The notes under the pieces: model-generated
Seen by the model: the letters and a program-made list of their open reading frames with translations, nothing else
Database searches by the model: none
What the model was told of the DNA's origin: nothing
Part shown: piece after piece, positions 12,800 through 25,110 of the stretch
Layout: each line of letters begins with the position of its first letter
How positions within the stretch are numbered: position 1 is the stretch's first letter
Program-made: the position numbers and the translations under genes
Assembly: GCA_007258455.2 (NCBI GenBank)
Contig: VDFB02270651.1
Span: 494,830,320-494,894,319 of the forward strand
Length of the DNA stretch: 64,000 nucleotides
Reading direction: 5' to 3'
Source of the DNA: Sequoia sempervirens
Taxonomy: Eukaryota > Streptophyta > Pinopsida > Cupressales > Cupressaceae

Positions 12800-13060
12800 A
12801 AAGCAAGGCTCTAAGGCATTCCATGGCCTCCATGAATGTGGTTTCTTTCACAATCCACAAATGTCTAAAGTTTCCCCACAAGAGTACTGTGCAACTTGTC
12901 TAGGATATTGGATACAAGCCACTAGCAGCTCATGGTGGCTTCTCTCTTGACCACTTTTGGCCTACCCTATTCTAACCCCTCCCTCCTAGGGGAGATTTTT
13001 TGTATAGATCTTATTACAGATACAAGACTAGGGGCTCAACACTGAAGGGTAGTTTTCCCC
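12800..13060 (+). pseudogene. Protease-region remnant of insertion A
   Basis: The reading from 12823 shows IHKCLKFPHKS, AAHGGFSLDHFWP and a YRSYYRYK end, with two in-frame stops. The same pattern (YKCLKIP, SSHGNFSLDFFWP, FKSYQKLK) occurs on the minus strand at 60959-61291, so this is a shared family segment. In related Gypsy elements it lies in the protease/spacer region. No catalytic motif survives. Confidence 0.6.
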
Positions 13061-15568
13061 TGTCAGCTCCTTATATTGTTTCTTGGAAGCACTACCTACA
13101 TGCAAAACAACATGCTTCGTGTTCAACCCCTCTAAAGGTGAAGGGAAATATTTCTCTTTCCCTTGCACCTTCCCCTCCTAGTTCTTCTTCAACACCTTTA
13201 GCTTCATCTTCCCAACCCTTAGTGGCATCTTTTGTTCCTGTTACTATGCATAGCATAGGAAAAGGAAAAGCACCCATACTGCAAAAGTTGAAGCCCCAAG
13301 TTTTTCAACTTCTTGTCTTACCCATAGTACCCTAATCCACCCTTTATGGCAAGGGGAAGTCTTCCTGTGGGGTTGTTCCAACGTCTCAACCTCTGTGGCC
13401 CCCACCTATTCCTCCACCTACCCCTAAGGTAGAGAAAGGAAAGAGGATTGTTGTTGAGACACCTATCTCTATGTTTGCTTATGTGTCTCTTGCTCCTCTA
13501 CTTCTTCTAAGGAGACCACCCTTCCATTGATAATGATTACAAAGGTTGCTCATGTGGTAGAGCAAAGGTCCTCATTCTCTTATCAGGTCATGTCTTCTAG
13601 TTCCCACAATTGACTGACCGACTTGTGCATGAGCATAAGCTATGGAAAAAGGCTCTGGCTAAGGAGCATGTTACTTTGTAGAAGTCCAAGGAGGATCCAA
13701 TTGTCTCTGCTTTTGCTTCTTTTGTTAGCACTTATACTCCTATATTTTCTTCTACCTCATTTCCCATCACCTCGATTCTTCTTCTGGCTTCATCGGTGGA
13801 TCCCAATGAACTTCACCCCAAAAGGGTGCAGGTGTTCATCATGCCTTCGGTGGAGCCTCCCCTTCTTACCTATCTTCCTAATATTCCTCTTTTCTTGCAA
13901 CCTATGGAAATTCCTAACACAAAGGTGGTGTCCTATGTGGCTTTGTCTCCTTCTTCTACTTTTTCTTCCTCTGTGGGGATTTTGCATCCTTTTTTGAAGT
14001 GTAAGCTAGAGTATGCCTCACCTCGAGTGAGGGTCATAAGAAAATTTCCTCTCCTTTGGAGTCTTGTTCTGCTTTGGCATGCACCATCCTTGTGACAAAG
14101 GCAACCCCCGCATCCCCGGAGTTATTCACTACTCCTCTTCCTAAGTTTGTTCATGACTCACATGTGTCTTATCCTCCTCTTGCTTAGTTGGCACATGGAA
14201 CTCCTGACAAGTGCATTTTCAACTTGTTGGAGGATATCCTGACTCTATCCTTGATCTTTGAGAGATTGATGACCTTAGTCTCACAAGAGCTTGATGAAGA
14301 GGACCTTGAGGGGCCTTTTTCCTTAGGCCTTACTGCAAGCAAGTTGTTTGGTGCAGCCCTTTCTATCCCTCCCCTCTAGGCTCATCCTTCCTCCCATTAT
14401 AATGGTCTAGATTGGGAGCAAGATGACCTACTAGTGGATTTGGCTTAGGGTGGTACCTCCTTCTACACCTTTAGATTAGTTTTGTGAGCTTGTTTGTGTT
14501 CCCTTATACTTGTTTGTATATGTTTTGTGCTCTCTCCTAGAGGACCCATTCCACCCTTGTAGGTGCTTGGATACAAGAGAGAAACTATGTTGTAACCTTC
14601 TATTTATTTCATCATTCTTCTATATGTCATGGTCTTTAAAATTCACATCGAGACGATGCAAAGTGTCATGGCATTTAGGAATATTCCATGTTAACCCAAT
14701 TTTTATTTTTGTTTTGTCTTCATGTGCTCATCTTCACGTTTTGATACATTTGGGGGTGATGACAGTTCATACGTATATTATATTATATCTATCTATCTAT
14801 ATTTATGAGCAGTTTTGACCCTGAATTATTAGATCCCCATGTGCTCTTGATCTCTTCATCTTTGCTTCTCTGCTTTGTGATTTTGTGGTTTCCATGTGTT
14901 GTCCCCCATGTGTTTGACAACATTCCATGAATACATCTTGCCATGTATCTCATTCCATGACATCCCTTGTCTTTCTCTTCTCCTTAGAATGCCATTTGAT
15001 CCTCTGTGTAGCACACATCATTCTCAGGGGGGCTATCATATCTACTTAATTTTCAAAAAGGTGTATTCTTTCAAAAGGATTCCTTGATGAAAGAATCCTT
15101 TGATGAAAATATCTTTCAAAAGGATTCCTTGATGTCTTGATGTCTTATATCTTGGCATCTAGCTTGGGGGAAACCTAACTAGACCTATCTTGTTTTTTCT
15201 GTGATTGCCCTATAATGTAGTTTACAACAACCATAGACCTACATGCTTGTCATATGGACTCTAGCCATGCTATCCATACCTATCAACATCATCTTTATTT
15301 GATCAAATTGTCTTGTCTTGTGTCTGAATTTTTTTTATCATGTCTACTATTTTTCACTTTTTTCTTAACATGTTTGCAATGAGATTGTAGCTAGCTTTGC
15401 AAGATCAAATACTCATGTCCTCTTTGCATTCCAGTGGAGCTCCTCTTCACATCAAGTATATCAAATCAAAGGATTGCTTCCCCTTTTTTTTTGGTATAAT
15501 CTCTTCAATCTCTTTCTACTTTAGCTCGCACATGCTTGACACATATTCTTGCTAAAGTGTGGGAAAAA
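13061..15568 (+). other. 3' internal region of insertion A, no pol
   Basis: About 2.5 kb of pyrimidine-rich, serine/proline-rich broken readings. None shows RT, RNase H or integrase motifs. The end is purine-rich (AAAGTGTGGGAAAAA at 15554-15568) and serves as the polypurine tract before the 3' LTR. Confidence 0.6.
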
Positions 15569-16375
15569 TGTTATGGCATAAAATTGCACCCTAGTACAAT
15601 TTCCCATAACACCACCGTTACTTTAGCCTTATAAATCAATAATGCTAAATCCTAACACTCTAAGCCTTTTGTCACATTTGTACCTTGTCATTTTCTTTCG
15701 ATCGAGGGAATTTTGACTAGGACGCTTTTGCATCGCACAGACATTTGTGCACCTCGTGAATGTCCTTGATAGATTCTTGAGTTAGTGGATGTTGGGACGT
15801 TACAATTCCTATCACTCGCAAAGTGTAACGCCCCCTACAACTACATACCTACCCAAAAATGACTCTTTTACCTCCAAACTTCCATTTTGAACCTACATTC
15901 TCATTCCATTCAAATCTAATCTTCATTCTTGTAAATAAACTCACTTAACTCTTATTCTTCAACTTCATTCTTGCTCTTCTCTCCTTAGCACTCCCATTTT
16001 CTCTCTACACCATTATTCTTGTAGGTTTCAAGCTATTGGCACTACACTTTTGCATGATCACCTTGCATTCTCAAAGCTCTTGTCCTTCATCTCAACTTTT
16101 TCAAGCTTGTAGAAGGGAGGGTAACTCTTTGCTATTTCATAGCATTGTCATCCTTATAGTTAGCATATTGTTGTCTTTGCTTTCTATATGTCTCATCTAT
16201 TGCTTTCTTTATCATTATTTCTACATTGTGGTCTATTTGGTTGTCCGTGGAGGTGGAAACACCAAAGTGGGTGGTTGACTGAGGCAAGCCCTTAAAAGAA
16301 GCCCCAAAATTTTCTCATTTATGTGTGTGTAGGATCTTGTTCATGTGGAGCATGCGGGAGCTGGACTTACCATGA
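15569..16375 (+). repeat. 3' LTR of insertion A, left part
   Basis: It starts TGTTATGG and follows the 5' LTR closely to about 9870. It ends at ACCATGA (16375), where 38 bp of A1-type internal sequence begin. The last 92 bp (16284-16375) recur at 24533-24624 on the far side of A1. Confidence 0.85.
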
Positions 16376-16413
16376 CACAACACCAAAATGACATTGTATC
16401 AAAGAGGGGAAAA

Positions 16414-17613
16414 TGTAGACACCGAAATTTGGTCTAAGCCTGCGACTTTATTATTCTTCATAATTTGTATTCTTCATGGTCATGATTAAATAATGTCAAT
16501 TATTTAATTATTCTCTAAGGTCTTCATTTCTTCTATTAATTAAATAATCTAAATTATTTAATTAATTCACACTTTTCTTTATTCCATCCGATTAATTAAA
16601 TAAATGCTTTTTATTTAATTATGTTACTAATTAACCTTATCCTTCTTGTCAAATTAAATAAATTTTTATTTAATTTACTCTTTATCATACTTCAACTATA
16701 ATTAAATAAATTCTTTATTTATTTAATTATTCATTTAAATCCCTTCATCACTTAATTAAATAAATCTTATTTATTTAATTATTCTTCAAATATCAAATCT
16801 TGAATTAAATGAATTATTTAATTCATGAATTCTATTTTAACACATTCCTCTATATTTAGATAATTGTGCAAATTATCTAAGTATTCACTTTGACTAGACT
16901 CAAGATCTATTTAAATCACTCAGTTAACTCTTGATTTAATGTTGAGTGGCTTTCTCAAGTAATCTCTTCGTCAAATCATTCAATGTCCAGTGCTAACTCA
17001 ATTGCGTGTACATGCAGATTAATTAAATATTCCTATCTAATTAATTAAATCTTGTGTTTGCATTCGAACAAGAGTTGTTTTAATCAATCTTCATCTTTGT
17101 CATGCAAAGATAATTCTTCTGGTTTTCGAATACCAAACTTGAAGATTAAATCATTTATTTAATCTTTAATTCTATTTCTAATTTATATCACTCATGTCAT
17201 TACTAACTGTTATTAGAATGCATGACTAATCTGTCAATCTCAACCGTCTGTTGATCTTTCAATCCTAGCCTGTCATTCGAATAATCAATTTTCTATAAAT
17301 TGATCTGGTCTTCATCAATCCAATCTCTCTCAAAATCTTATGACTTTTGTGAGCACCTATCTTGAATCTTTGATGTTTTGCTAAATCACTATCATAGGCT
17401 ATACTTGCACGAACCTTTGAATATATGAGGGCAATTATACTACAACAAGCAAAATGGAGAAGGACAATCAAGATGAATCATGGAAATACGTACAAATTTG
17501 GTGAGATTGTTCAGTTTTATTACGTTTTTACTTTCCTTTATTCTTTGTTGCATTAACATTAGATTGCATGTTTGCTCTAATCTGTTTTCTTTCTACACTT
17601 TTTGGATGTTGCA
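16414..17613 (+). repeat. 5' LTR of A1, AT-rich with palindromes
   Basis: It pairs with 23293-24532. Between about 16480 and 16830 it holds a series of short palindromes built from TTAAATAAAT and ATTTATTTAA blocks. Confidence 0.85.
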
Positions 17614-18583
17614 TTTAGATCACGATCATTGTCCAGTCAACACGGTTATACCAGTTTTTTAGTTGTCTTTCCACAAGCAGTCTTTGAACAGAAACCTAAA
17701 ACGATTTGCTCAATTTTGCATCCTTTAGGTTCATTTAGTCATTACCATAGTTGTCCTAATTCAGAGTTTGGTCTCATATTAGAATACCTTTTTCCTTTAG
17801 AATAAACTTCTAGGAAGGTCAGTTTTACAAACTTTAGGATAGGTCCACCATCTACACTCTCGAAAAATCATAGTGTCAACGAAATCTGTCATTGAACCTA
17901 GTCTTATCATTTTATCCTTTGTCCTACAGAGAGTCCTCCTATCTCATTAGTCTAGTTAGGAAACTCAACTTGTCTTTGATCCTCATCCTACATTGGTTCC
18001 TTGACTTAACAAAAATTGACTCCTTGGTTAGACTTTAGGTAGTTGGTCCCCTCGTCTCGGGTTTACACATTTGATTACCTTAGAAGTTTTCTTAGAACTT
18101 TGAATATTTAGATATTGTCATCCTATACTAGTGTCATCCTAGACATACCTTATTCGCATAGAAAATACCAAAAAAATAGCTGCATACATTCATCCTTTAT
18201 ATTCAAAAAATCCCAAAAACATAGGTTAGGTTGCATACCTTAGACTTAGGTCACTCTTTGCATTATCATACCTTAGAAATCATATCACATTTCATCATAA
18301 CCTCACCACCATGTCTGCAATTTACTTTGATATGCTTGCTAGTTAGGTTGAATACCAGTTACTCCATAATGGTCAATGCCAACAAGCCATAGACTTCAAA
18401 AGACAATTTATCCAATACAAATGCCAATCAACGTCAACCCATGGTCAACTACCCACATACCCTTCCTACCAACAATCCATAAGTCCTAGTCCACCATCCA
18501 TCTACCCTCATTATCAAGAGTCCCTTAGCATAATCCATGCCATTAATCCAGACAAACATCTATTAGTCATACCTATCCTAACC

Positions 18584-20164
18584 TTGACAAGGGAAACCAA
18601 CCTTCCACTAATCCCTTCCAAGTCTCTACGTCTTATCCTATTCCTTTCATCCACTAATCCCTTCCAATCCTCCATGTCCTATCATAGTCCTTCATCCACT
18701 AATCCCTTCCAAACCACTCCATCTCAATCTACATATAGTCTCCAAAGTCACATCCCATCTACTAAACTTGAGGATACATGTCAAATGGAAAGTCCAAAGC
18801 ATGACTTCATGGCTTCACCTTCATGTCAAGATCAAAGTAGTCTATCCCACGACCCTATCTTTAAGTCCATCCAAGAAGTCCTTCTAGATAATCATGGAAT
18901 CCAAAATACACTTATCCTTGATCAAGATTCCATTCCCAACCACATCATTCAAGACAAACCCATCTTTGATCAAGACATTATTATTGACCAAGAAGTCCAA
19001 AATGATCCACTCCTTGACCTTTATGCCATTCATGATCAAACACTTGAAGATGACCCTATCCAAGTACCAAACACATCCATTTCCCAAAATGAGACACTTT
19101 CCTCCTTTGGACACAGGGATGATATTCCTTTAGAACAAGAGTTTCCTACTCTAGACATATTTGCAAATGATCAAGTTATAGCTGAGTTCATTGGACTCTA
19201 TGACAATGACCATAAAGATGGTTTCGACATCGACTTGGAAGCACCAGTAGAATCCTCTAAATCTGATATGTCACAAAATCACACCAAAGATATCCAACAT
19301 GTCAATGAAGATAATACATCCTATCAACTAGGATCATCCACTTTTAACAAATCGGGCTTTCTTGTAGAGGAGAAGATTCCAAGTAATAGTTTCCACATGC
19401 ACAGTGATGGGTTAGCATCTTGCTTTCAAAACAAAAAAGACCCCATCACAAACAGAATCTGTCAAAGCATGCAGTATCAAGGAAAAGGACTAGGCATACA
19501 CGAGCAAGGAATTCTAGAACCAATACAGTTTCAAGAAAATCCTAGACATCAAGGTCTTGGTTATCCTTCAGTCAGCAAATCTAATGATGTTAATGGTACC
19601 TCCTCGATATTGGGGGAAACTTTATCTGATACAAACATCAAAATGGATGCCATGTGTAGTTCTTACCATAAGGTTGTTGCCAACACTCCTTCCATCCATA
19701 CCATAAATTGTTGTTCCAACATGAATAAACCTTCCATTTGGAACCAACAAAAACAAAAGTCTTACAAATTCAAAGTTCAAAATCAAATATCAAAGGCCAC
19801 TAAATCAATCAAAAATCCAAGTGGACAAATAAAGTTAAAATGGATCCCAAAGAAAAATGGATCAAGCAAAGAAAATAGTTCAAAAGTAAAATTCAATCAA
19901 AATGTGGAGCCACAAGAAAAGAGGACTCCCACATATAATAAATGTCCACCTCCTTCAAAATGGTCATCATACAAGGCATGTAAAAGTCATGGTTCCAAAC
20001 ATTATCCCAGTCTGAAACCCAGTATCCATCATCCATCACCCCAAGTTTGGAAAATAAAAATTCCTAAATCTAAATTGCCAAATGCATCTACCATCATCCG
20101 TCATAATCCTACATCTCACCTAAAGTCTAAAATCCTACGTCACAAATCCGTCGCATCTTGGTAG
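18584..20164 (+). CDS. 526-codon ORF of element A1 with G-patch-like motif
   Basis: This is the longest uninterrupted plus-strand reading in the window, inside otherwise decayed DNA. It is rich in Ser, Gln, Asn, Asp and Pro, with an acidic middle (residues about 90-220) and a basic Lys-rich end (about 385-526). Near residues 300-330 it reads GKGLGIHEQGILEPIQF and then HQGLGY, the G-patch-like pattern that plant Tat/Ogre-type Gypsy polyproteins carry between protease and RT. No zinc knuckle, protease, RT, signal peptide or membrane segment is seen. Starts were not tested; the first ATG is used. It may be the gag-to-PR remnant of a shortened element or a protein this element family keeps. True function unknown. 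Confidence 0.55.
   Translation: MTRETNLPLIPSKSLRLILFLSSTNPFQSSMSYHSPSSTNPFQTTPSQSTYSLQSHIPSTKLEDTCQMESPKHDFMASPSCQDQSSLSHDPIFKSIQEVLLDNHGIQNTLILDQDSIPNHIIQDKPIFDQDIIIDQEVQNDPLLDLYAIHDQTLEDDPIQVPNTSISQNETLSSFGHRDDIPLEQEFPTLDIFANDQVIAEFIGLYDNDHKDGFDIDLEAPVESSKSDMSQNHTKDIQHVNEDNTSYQLGSSTFNKSGFLVEEKIPSNSFHMHSDGLASCFQNKKDPITNRICQSMQYQGKGLGIHEQGILEPIQFQENPRHQGLGYPSVSKSNDVNGTSSILGETLSDTNIKMDAMCSSYHKVVANTPSIHTINCCSNMNKPSIWNQQKQKSYKFKVQNQISKATKSIKNPSGQIKLKWIPKKNGSSKENSSKVKFNQNVEPQEKRTPTYNKCPPPSKWSSYKACKSHGSKHYPSLKPSIHHPSPQVWKIKIPKSKLPNASTIIRHNPTSHLKSKILRHKSVASW
18600..18720 (+). repeat. Short tandem repeats inside the A1 ORF
   Basis: CCACTAATCCCTTCCAA occurs three times about 50-55 bp apart, encoding repeated Ser/Asn/Pro/Phe wording near the ORF start. 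Confidence 0.7.
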
Positions 20165-21189
20165 CAACTCTTTATTGTAAGGACTCCCATGGCACTCTAT
20201 CACGATGTGCGTATTTTGATAAGGCCAACTCTAGTGTCAACAAGGATTATAATGACATCAATCAATTGTATGCAAGTGCTATGATCCTGACAAGGCAACT
20301 ACTTCATCAAGGTTATTATTGGCATATCATGGCACCAATCTCTACATCAGCACCATCAATGGATTCAACACAATCAGTAATCATCTAAAACATCAAGGCC
20401 ATCCAGAAAATGAAAAAAAAAGTCACTTTGATGAAAACCTGGCAAACAGGCATCTTGGTGACACCAAAAAGAAAAAAAAAAGTCAAGAGAAAAATTTTGT
20501 CCAATAGTGAAAACCATTCTTATGGCGCTTTGGATAAGTACCATGATGAAAACCTGGCAAACAGGCGTCATGTGTAAGAAATTACCTATGTGGACTATTA
20601 CACTTGGGGGAAAGTTGTCTCATCTCCCATACCCTTCATATGACATTTCCATCTATCCATCTAAGTCCTACCACTCATGCCCATTTTCCCACCTACTTTG
20701 ATCTTGATAAGGACTGGGGTGCAAACATAAATCGTGCTTTGGAAAAACTCTTTACATGTCTATCCTTTGGTCATACACTATCCATGAAATATCATGTCAT
20801 AGTCGTCATAGCATTTTTCCAAATGAGTTATCCCTATTCATAATCCTATCGCATGCCTTGGTTTTTCCCTTGTCAATGGTCTAAGGATCTTCCATCATAC
20901 CATCTAATCCTGAAAATTCATTCCAAATGCAACAAGCCCAATCCATACAATCTTTCTATGCATCCTAGTGCATCATTCAAAACATTCATTGGCTTTGTTT
21001 CTAGCCTGGCTGCAAACCTTGATCCTTTAGTCATATTATCGTCATCCTCATGTTGTTTTGGGATGTTTCCTTCCCACATCAAACAACATCGTCACCATCC
21101 TCATCACCTATCAATTGGTTTTCAGCTTGACTAGGGGCAAGATCATGGTTGTCCTTGGATTCTTGTGCATGCTTGCTTGGTTGCTTGTA

Positions 21190-21275
21190 GGAATCATTTC
21201 CCGTACATAGTCCACTACCCTGTACATAGTCCTTATCCTTGTACATACTACCTATCCCTGTACATATCCCTTATA
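21190..21275 (+). repeat. Minisatellite with TGTACATA core
   Basis: Four imperfect units of about 18-24 bp contain GTACATA followed by a pyrimidine-rich tail. They lie between the A1 ORF and the A1 3' LTR. Confidence 0.65.
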
Positions 21276-21619
21276 TTTTGTATCCATCGCTTTTATATAC
21301 CATTCATAATAAGTGGTAGTATTTCCCATAACCTAGAACGATTGACATCAAGTGCATTTCATACTCCCCCATTTTACCCTATTCAATATCAATTGGTCTT
21401 ATACTCAACTGGGGGAAAACACTTGACGTGTGTCATATTGATTCTTCCATTGGTTGTGTTGAAGACATAAAACCATAGAAAAATCCAAAAACATCACAAA
21501 ATGACCTGAGAAAACACAAAAACATCAAAAAACTTCAAAAAGACAAAACAAAAAATCAAAACATTTTGAAAATCCAAAAATAGAGTCAAAGTCATTCGCA
21601 CTTGTTAGTCTTTGTCGTT

Positions 21620-22020
21620 TGTCGAACTACATTTCCTATGTGACTGGACGTAGGCAAGGCCATCTGCCGATGCGCCCCTAAGGCTGCATTAAGTCAGTCC
21701 GTTTAGGTTTGTCTGTATAAAATCATGCTTCAATCCATATGTCTATATGACAAGGTCATTGGTCATGTCAAACTACGAGGTCTTTGCATGTATAACGTAT
21801 GCAAGACCATCAATCGATGAGCCCCCGAGGCCGCACTAGGTCAGTCCATTAGGGTTCGTCACATTCACTTTCACACACGTCTTCTATTTGTAGTCAATCT
21901 TTTCAGTCAAATTCAATTCAAACTACGAGGTCTCTGTGTGGATAATGTAGGCAAGGCCATCAATCAATGCGCCCCTGAGGCTGTACTAGGTCAGTCCTTT
22001 AGGGTTTGTCGTCACACATA
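21620..22020 (+). repeat. About 150-bp tandem repeat, three copies
   Basis: Three units share AACTACGAGGTCT, GGCAAGGCCATC, GATGCGCCCC and TAGGTCAGTCC with variation. Such repeat blocks before the 3' LTR are common in Tat/Ogre-type elements (known of the family), which supports that affinity for A1. Confidence 0.75.
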
Positions 22021-22139
22021 GTCAATTGTCCACACATCGTATCATGTCATGCATCAATCTGGTGAACAAGTCAGCAATGTCTCTAAATCAAAAGAAAACA
22101 ACTTTCCAAACAAAACAATCAAAACAAATCAACTAATGT

Positions 22140-22450
22140 TTGCTATAGGATGTGTCCTTCCTGGAGACAGACATCATCAAAACAATCAACCTTTGTCTTA
22201 TTTAGGATGAGTCCTTCCTGAATATTGATATCAACAAAGAAATCTATGTCTTATATAGGATGAGTCCTTCTTGCATAATTGACATTGTCAAACAATCAAA
22301 CATAGCCTTACACAGGTTATCACATCAACGACATCTAACTCAACGTCTTATACGATACATGTCTTTATGAAACCAAGCTTTGTCATGCCTTATACAATAG
22401 TCAAAACATTGAAACTAGACTCACAGTCTTATCCGGTATGTTTATCTACT
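22140..22450 (+). repeat. About 60-bp repeats with TAGGATGAGTCCTTC core
   Basis: Three clear units (22146, 22203, 22256) repeat AGGATG(A/T)GTCCTTC(C/T)TG, followed by looser copies with TCTTAT(A/C)C. Confidence 0.65.
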
Positions 22451-22584
22451 TAATCAGGCTTTATCAACCAATCCTTTTATCAATCAAAACAAATTAAACA
22501 AACAGATCAAGTTTTGGCAAATATTTTATTGGCTTTTTGACTTTCTGACTTATTTATCTTATCTTTTCATTTGGCTTAATGATT

Positions 22585-22765
22585 GGAATTATGTTACTAG
22601 CTTTCTCAAGGATGTCCCAGGAAGGATTTAGAGAAGCAACGATGTATCAGAATTCTATTTTCTTTGACTGATGTCTGTCAACTGTCTTTTAAATTTGGAT
22701 TTTGAGTCATGTTACTAGTTTCCTCAAGGATGTCCCATGAAGGATTTAGAGGAGCGATGACGTCT
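22585..22765 (+). repeat. About 130-bp tandem duplication
   Basis: ATGTTACTAG, CTCAAGGATGTCCCA and GAAGGATTTAGA occur twice in the same order, near 22590 and 22710. Confidence 0.7.
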
Positions 22766-23292
22766 CATGACCCATCTTTTTACTTTGTTTGATTTCTGTG
22801 ATTTGTCTTGACAAAAAGACTGGGGCAACTTGTGCCCTTAGTATGATTTAACGGCAATCCTTGTCTGCGACTGTCTGTTGTTAGCAAGTGGATGACCTTG
22901 TACACCTTGATTTATGTCATATCATGGTGTTTATCTCTATTTGTAATAGTCTTTCCCAATGATGATAAAGGGAAACACCTTTTGTGATATAGCGAAACAT
23001 CGAAGATTGCTAATACTAACATCCATGTCTTTTATTATTCATCTTTCTTTTTGCACTAACATTTCTTCTTTTCTACATCTTCACCACCCTTATCTATTTT
23101 CCTCTATCCTTTTTTCTTTCATCTTCTACTTCTCTCATCGATTTCGAGAGCACACTCATGTTCTTTGAACCCGCCTGTCCTCTTGAGGGGGCATACCTTC
23201 ACCTGTTTTACACTGGGGCATGACTGGGGCATATTTCTTATCGATTTTCTTTGACACAACGCCGAAATGACATTGTATCAAAGAGGGGCAAA

Positions 23293-24532
23293 TGTAGACA
23301 CTGAAATTTGGTCTAAGCCTACGACTTCAAAATTCTTCATAATTCATATTCTTCATGGTCATGATTAAATAATGTCAATTATTTAATTATTCTCTATAGT
23401 TTGTTATTTCTTCTATTAATTAAATAATCTTAATTATTTAATTAATTCACACTTTTCTTTATTCTATCTAATTAATTAAACAAACATTTTTTATTTAATT
23501 ATGTTACTAATTAACCTTATCCTTCTTGTCAAATTAAATAAATTTGTATTTAATTTACTCTTTATCATACTTCAACTATAATTAAATAAATTCTTTATTT
23601 ATTTAATTATTCATTCAAGTCCCTTCATCACTTAATTAAATAAATCTTATTTATCTAATTATTCTTCAAATATCAAATCTTGAATTAAATGAATTATTGA
23701 ATTCATGAATTCTATTTTAACGCATTCCTCTATATTTAGATAATTGTGTGAGTTATCTAAGTATTCACTTTTACTCGACTCAAAGATCTATTTTAAATCG
23801 CTCAGTTAACTCTTGATTTAATGTCTGAGTGGCTTTCACGAGTAATCTATTTGTCATATCATTCAGTCATCTAGTTCTAACTCAATTGCGTGTACATGCA
23901 GATTAATTAAATATTCCTATTTAATTAATTAAAACCTTGTGCATGCATTCGAACAAGAGTTGCTTTAATCCATCTTCATCTCTGTCATGCAAAGATAATT
24001 CTTTTGTTTTCAAATACCAAACTTGAAGATTAAATCATTTATTTAATCTTTAATTCTATTTCTAATTTATATCACTCATGTCATTACTAACTGTTATCAA
24101 AATGCATGACTAATCAGTCAATCTCAACCATCTGTTGATCTTTCAATCCTAGCGTGTCATTCGAATAATCAATTTTCTATAAATTGATCTGGTCTTCATC
24201 AGTCCAATCTCTCTCGAAATTGTATATCTCTCTCGAAATCTTATGACTTTTGTGAGCATCTATCTTGAATCTTCGATGTTTTGCTAAATCACTATCATAG
24301 GTTATACTTGCACGAACTATTGAAAATCTAAGAGAAATTATTATACTATAAGCAAAACGGAGAAGGGCAATCGAGATGAATCATGGAAATACGTAGCAAT
24401 TTGGTGAGATTGTTCAGTTTTCTTTCGTTTTTACTTTCCTTTGTTCTTTGATGCTTAACATTAGATTGCATTTAGATCTAGATTGCATGTTTTCTCTAAT
24501 CTATTTTCTTTCTACACTTTCTGGACGTTACA
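23293..24532 (+). repeat. 3' LTR of A1
   Basis: It pairs with 16414-17613. By eye the copies are close but carry substitutions and a short local duplication near 24462-24490. It is followed at once by insertion A LTR sequence (GCAAGCGC). Confidence 0.85.
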
Positions 24533-25110
24533 GCAAGCGCTGAAAAGAAGCCCCAAAATTTTCTCATTTTCGTGTGTGTAGGATCTTGTTCGTGTGGAGC
24601 ATGCGGGAGCTAGACCTACCATGATTTGTATATTTATTTCCCTCTACTTGTCATTTCACTTCTATTTAGTTTTTCTTCCATTTAAAGTATTCTTCTTGTT
24701 GTACCTTCTCTCTTTTGTGCATTTCCTACATTCTATTATTTTCCCTTAAAATTGTCAACTTCCAGTATTTAGGTTATTAGCAAGCCTTGACAATTTTTGG
24801 TCACAAAATCTACTCTCTATCTATAGGAGATGCCTATGTGCAACATAGATGCCAACATGTTGCACTTTCCTCCTTAACCCACATTGTCATCCCCTAGTTG
24901 AGAGCCACTTAGCCAATTTCTCGAGAACTTTGTGGTTTTTTTACCTGATTCCTAAAGTCATCCATCCTAAAAACCCAAACACATAGATTAGCTTGCCTTC
25001 ATTTACCATTTTGTCTTTTGACCTTTTTCATTGAGGTGAATGAGGGAAATTCGCTCCCTTTAGACCATGTTTGTCTTGGGACTATGGAGTAATGAATCCC
25101 CTCCTTCACA
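24533..25110 (+). repeat. 3' LTR of insertion A, right part
   Basis: It follows 9785-10386 of the 5' LTR to the same TTCACA end. The next bases, CTAAC, are the TSD partner of CTAAT at 9069-9073. Confidence 0.85.

Larger units (their letters stand above)
16376..24532 (+). mobile_element. Element A1: large LTR element nested in the 3' LTR of A
   Basis: LTRs at 16414-17613 and 23293-24532 both start TGTAGACAC and end in TTGCA or TTACA. The interior (17614-23292) has one long ORF and several tandem-repeat blocks but no RT or integrase. A polypurine tract (AAAGAGGGGCAAA) precedes the 3' LTR. The 5' LTR is also preceded by a 38-bp copy of the same 3' internal end, which a simple insertion would not have. 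A Tat/Ogre-like affinity is suggested by the G-patch-like motif in the ORF. Confidence 0.8.
9074..25110 (+). mobile_element. Insertion A: Gypsy-like LTR element without pol
   Basis: The 5' LTR is 9074-10386. The 3' LTR is 15569-16375 plus 24533-25110, interrupted by element A1. Both LTRs start TGTTATGG and end TTCACA. The flanks are CTAAT (9069-9073) and CTAAC (25111-25115), a 5-bp TSD with one transition. The interior (10387-15568) has a gag and a protease-region remnant but no RT or integrase, so the copy depended on enzymes from elsewhere (LARD or TR-GAG type, inferred). It is broken by many stops. Confidence 0.85.

Noticed and set aside
13623..13997. Leu/Pro-rich 124-codon reading that looks like a membrane protein
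   Set aside because: It is an artefact of CTT/CTC-rich DNA in the insertion A interior; overlapping frames are equally open and no family is recognised.
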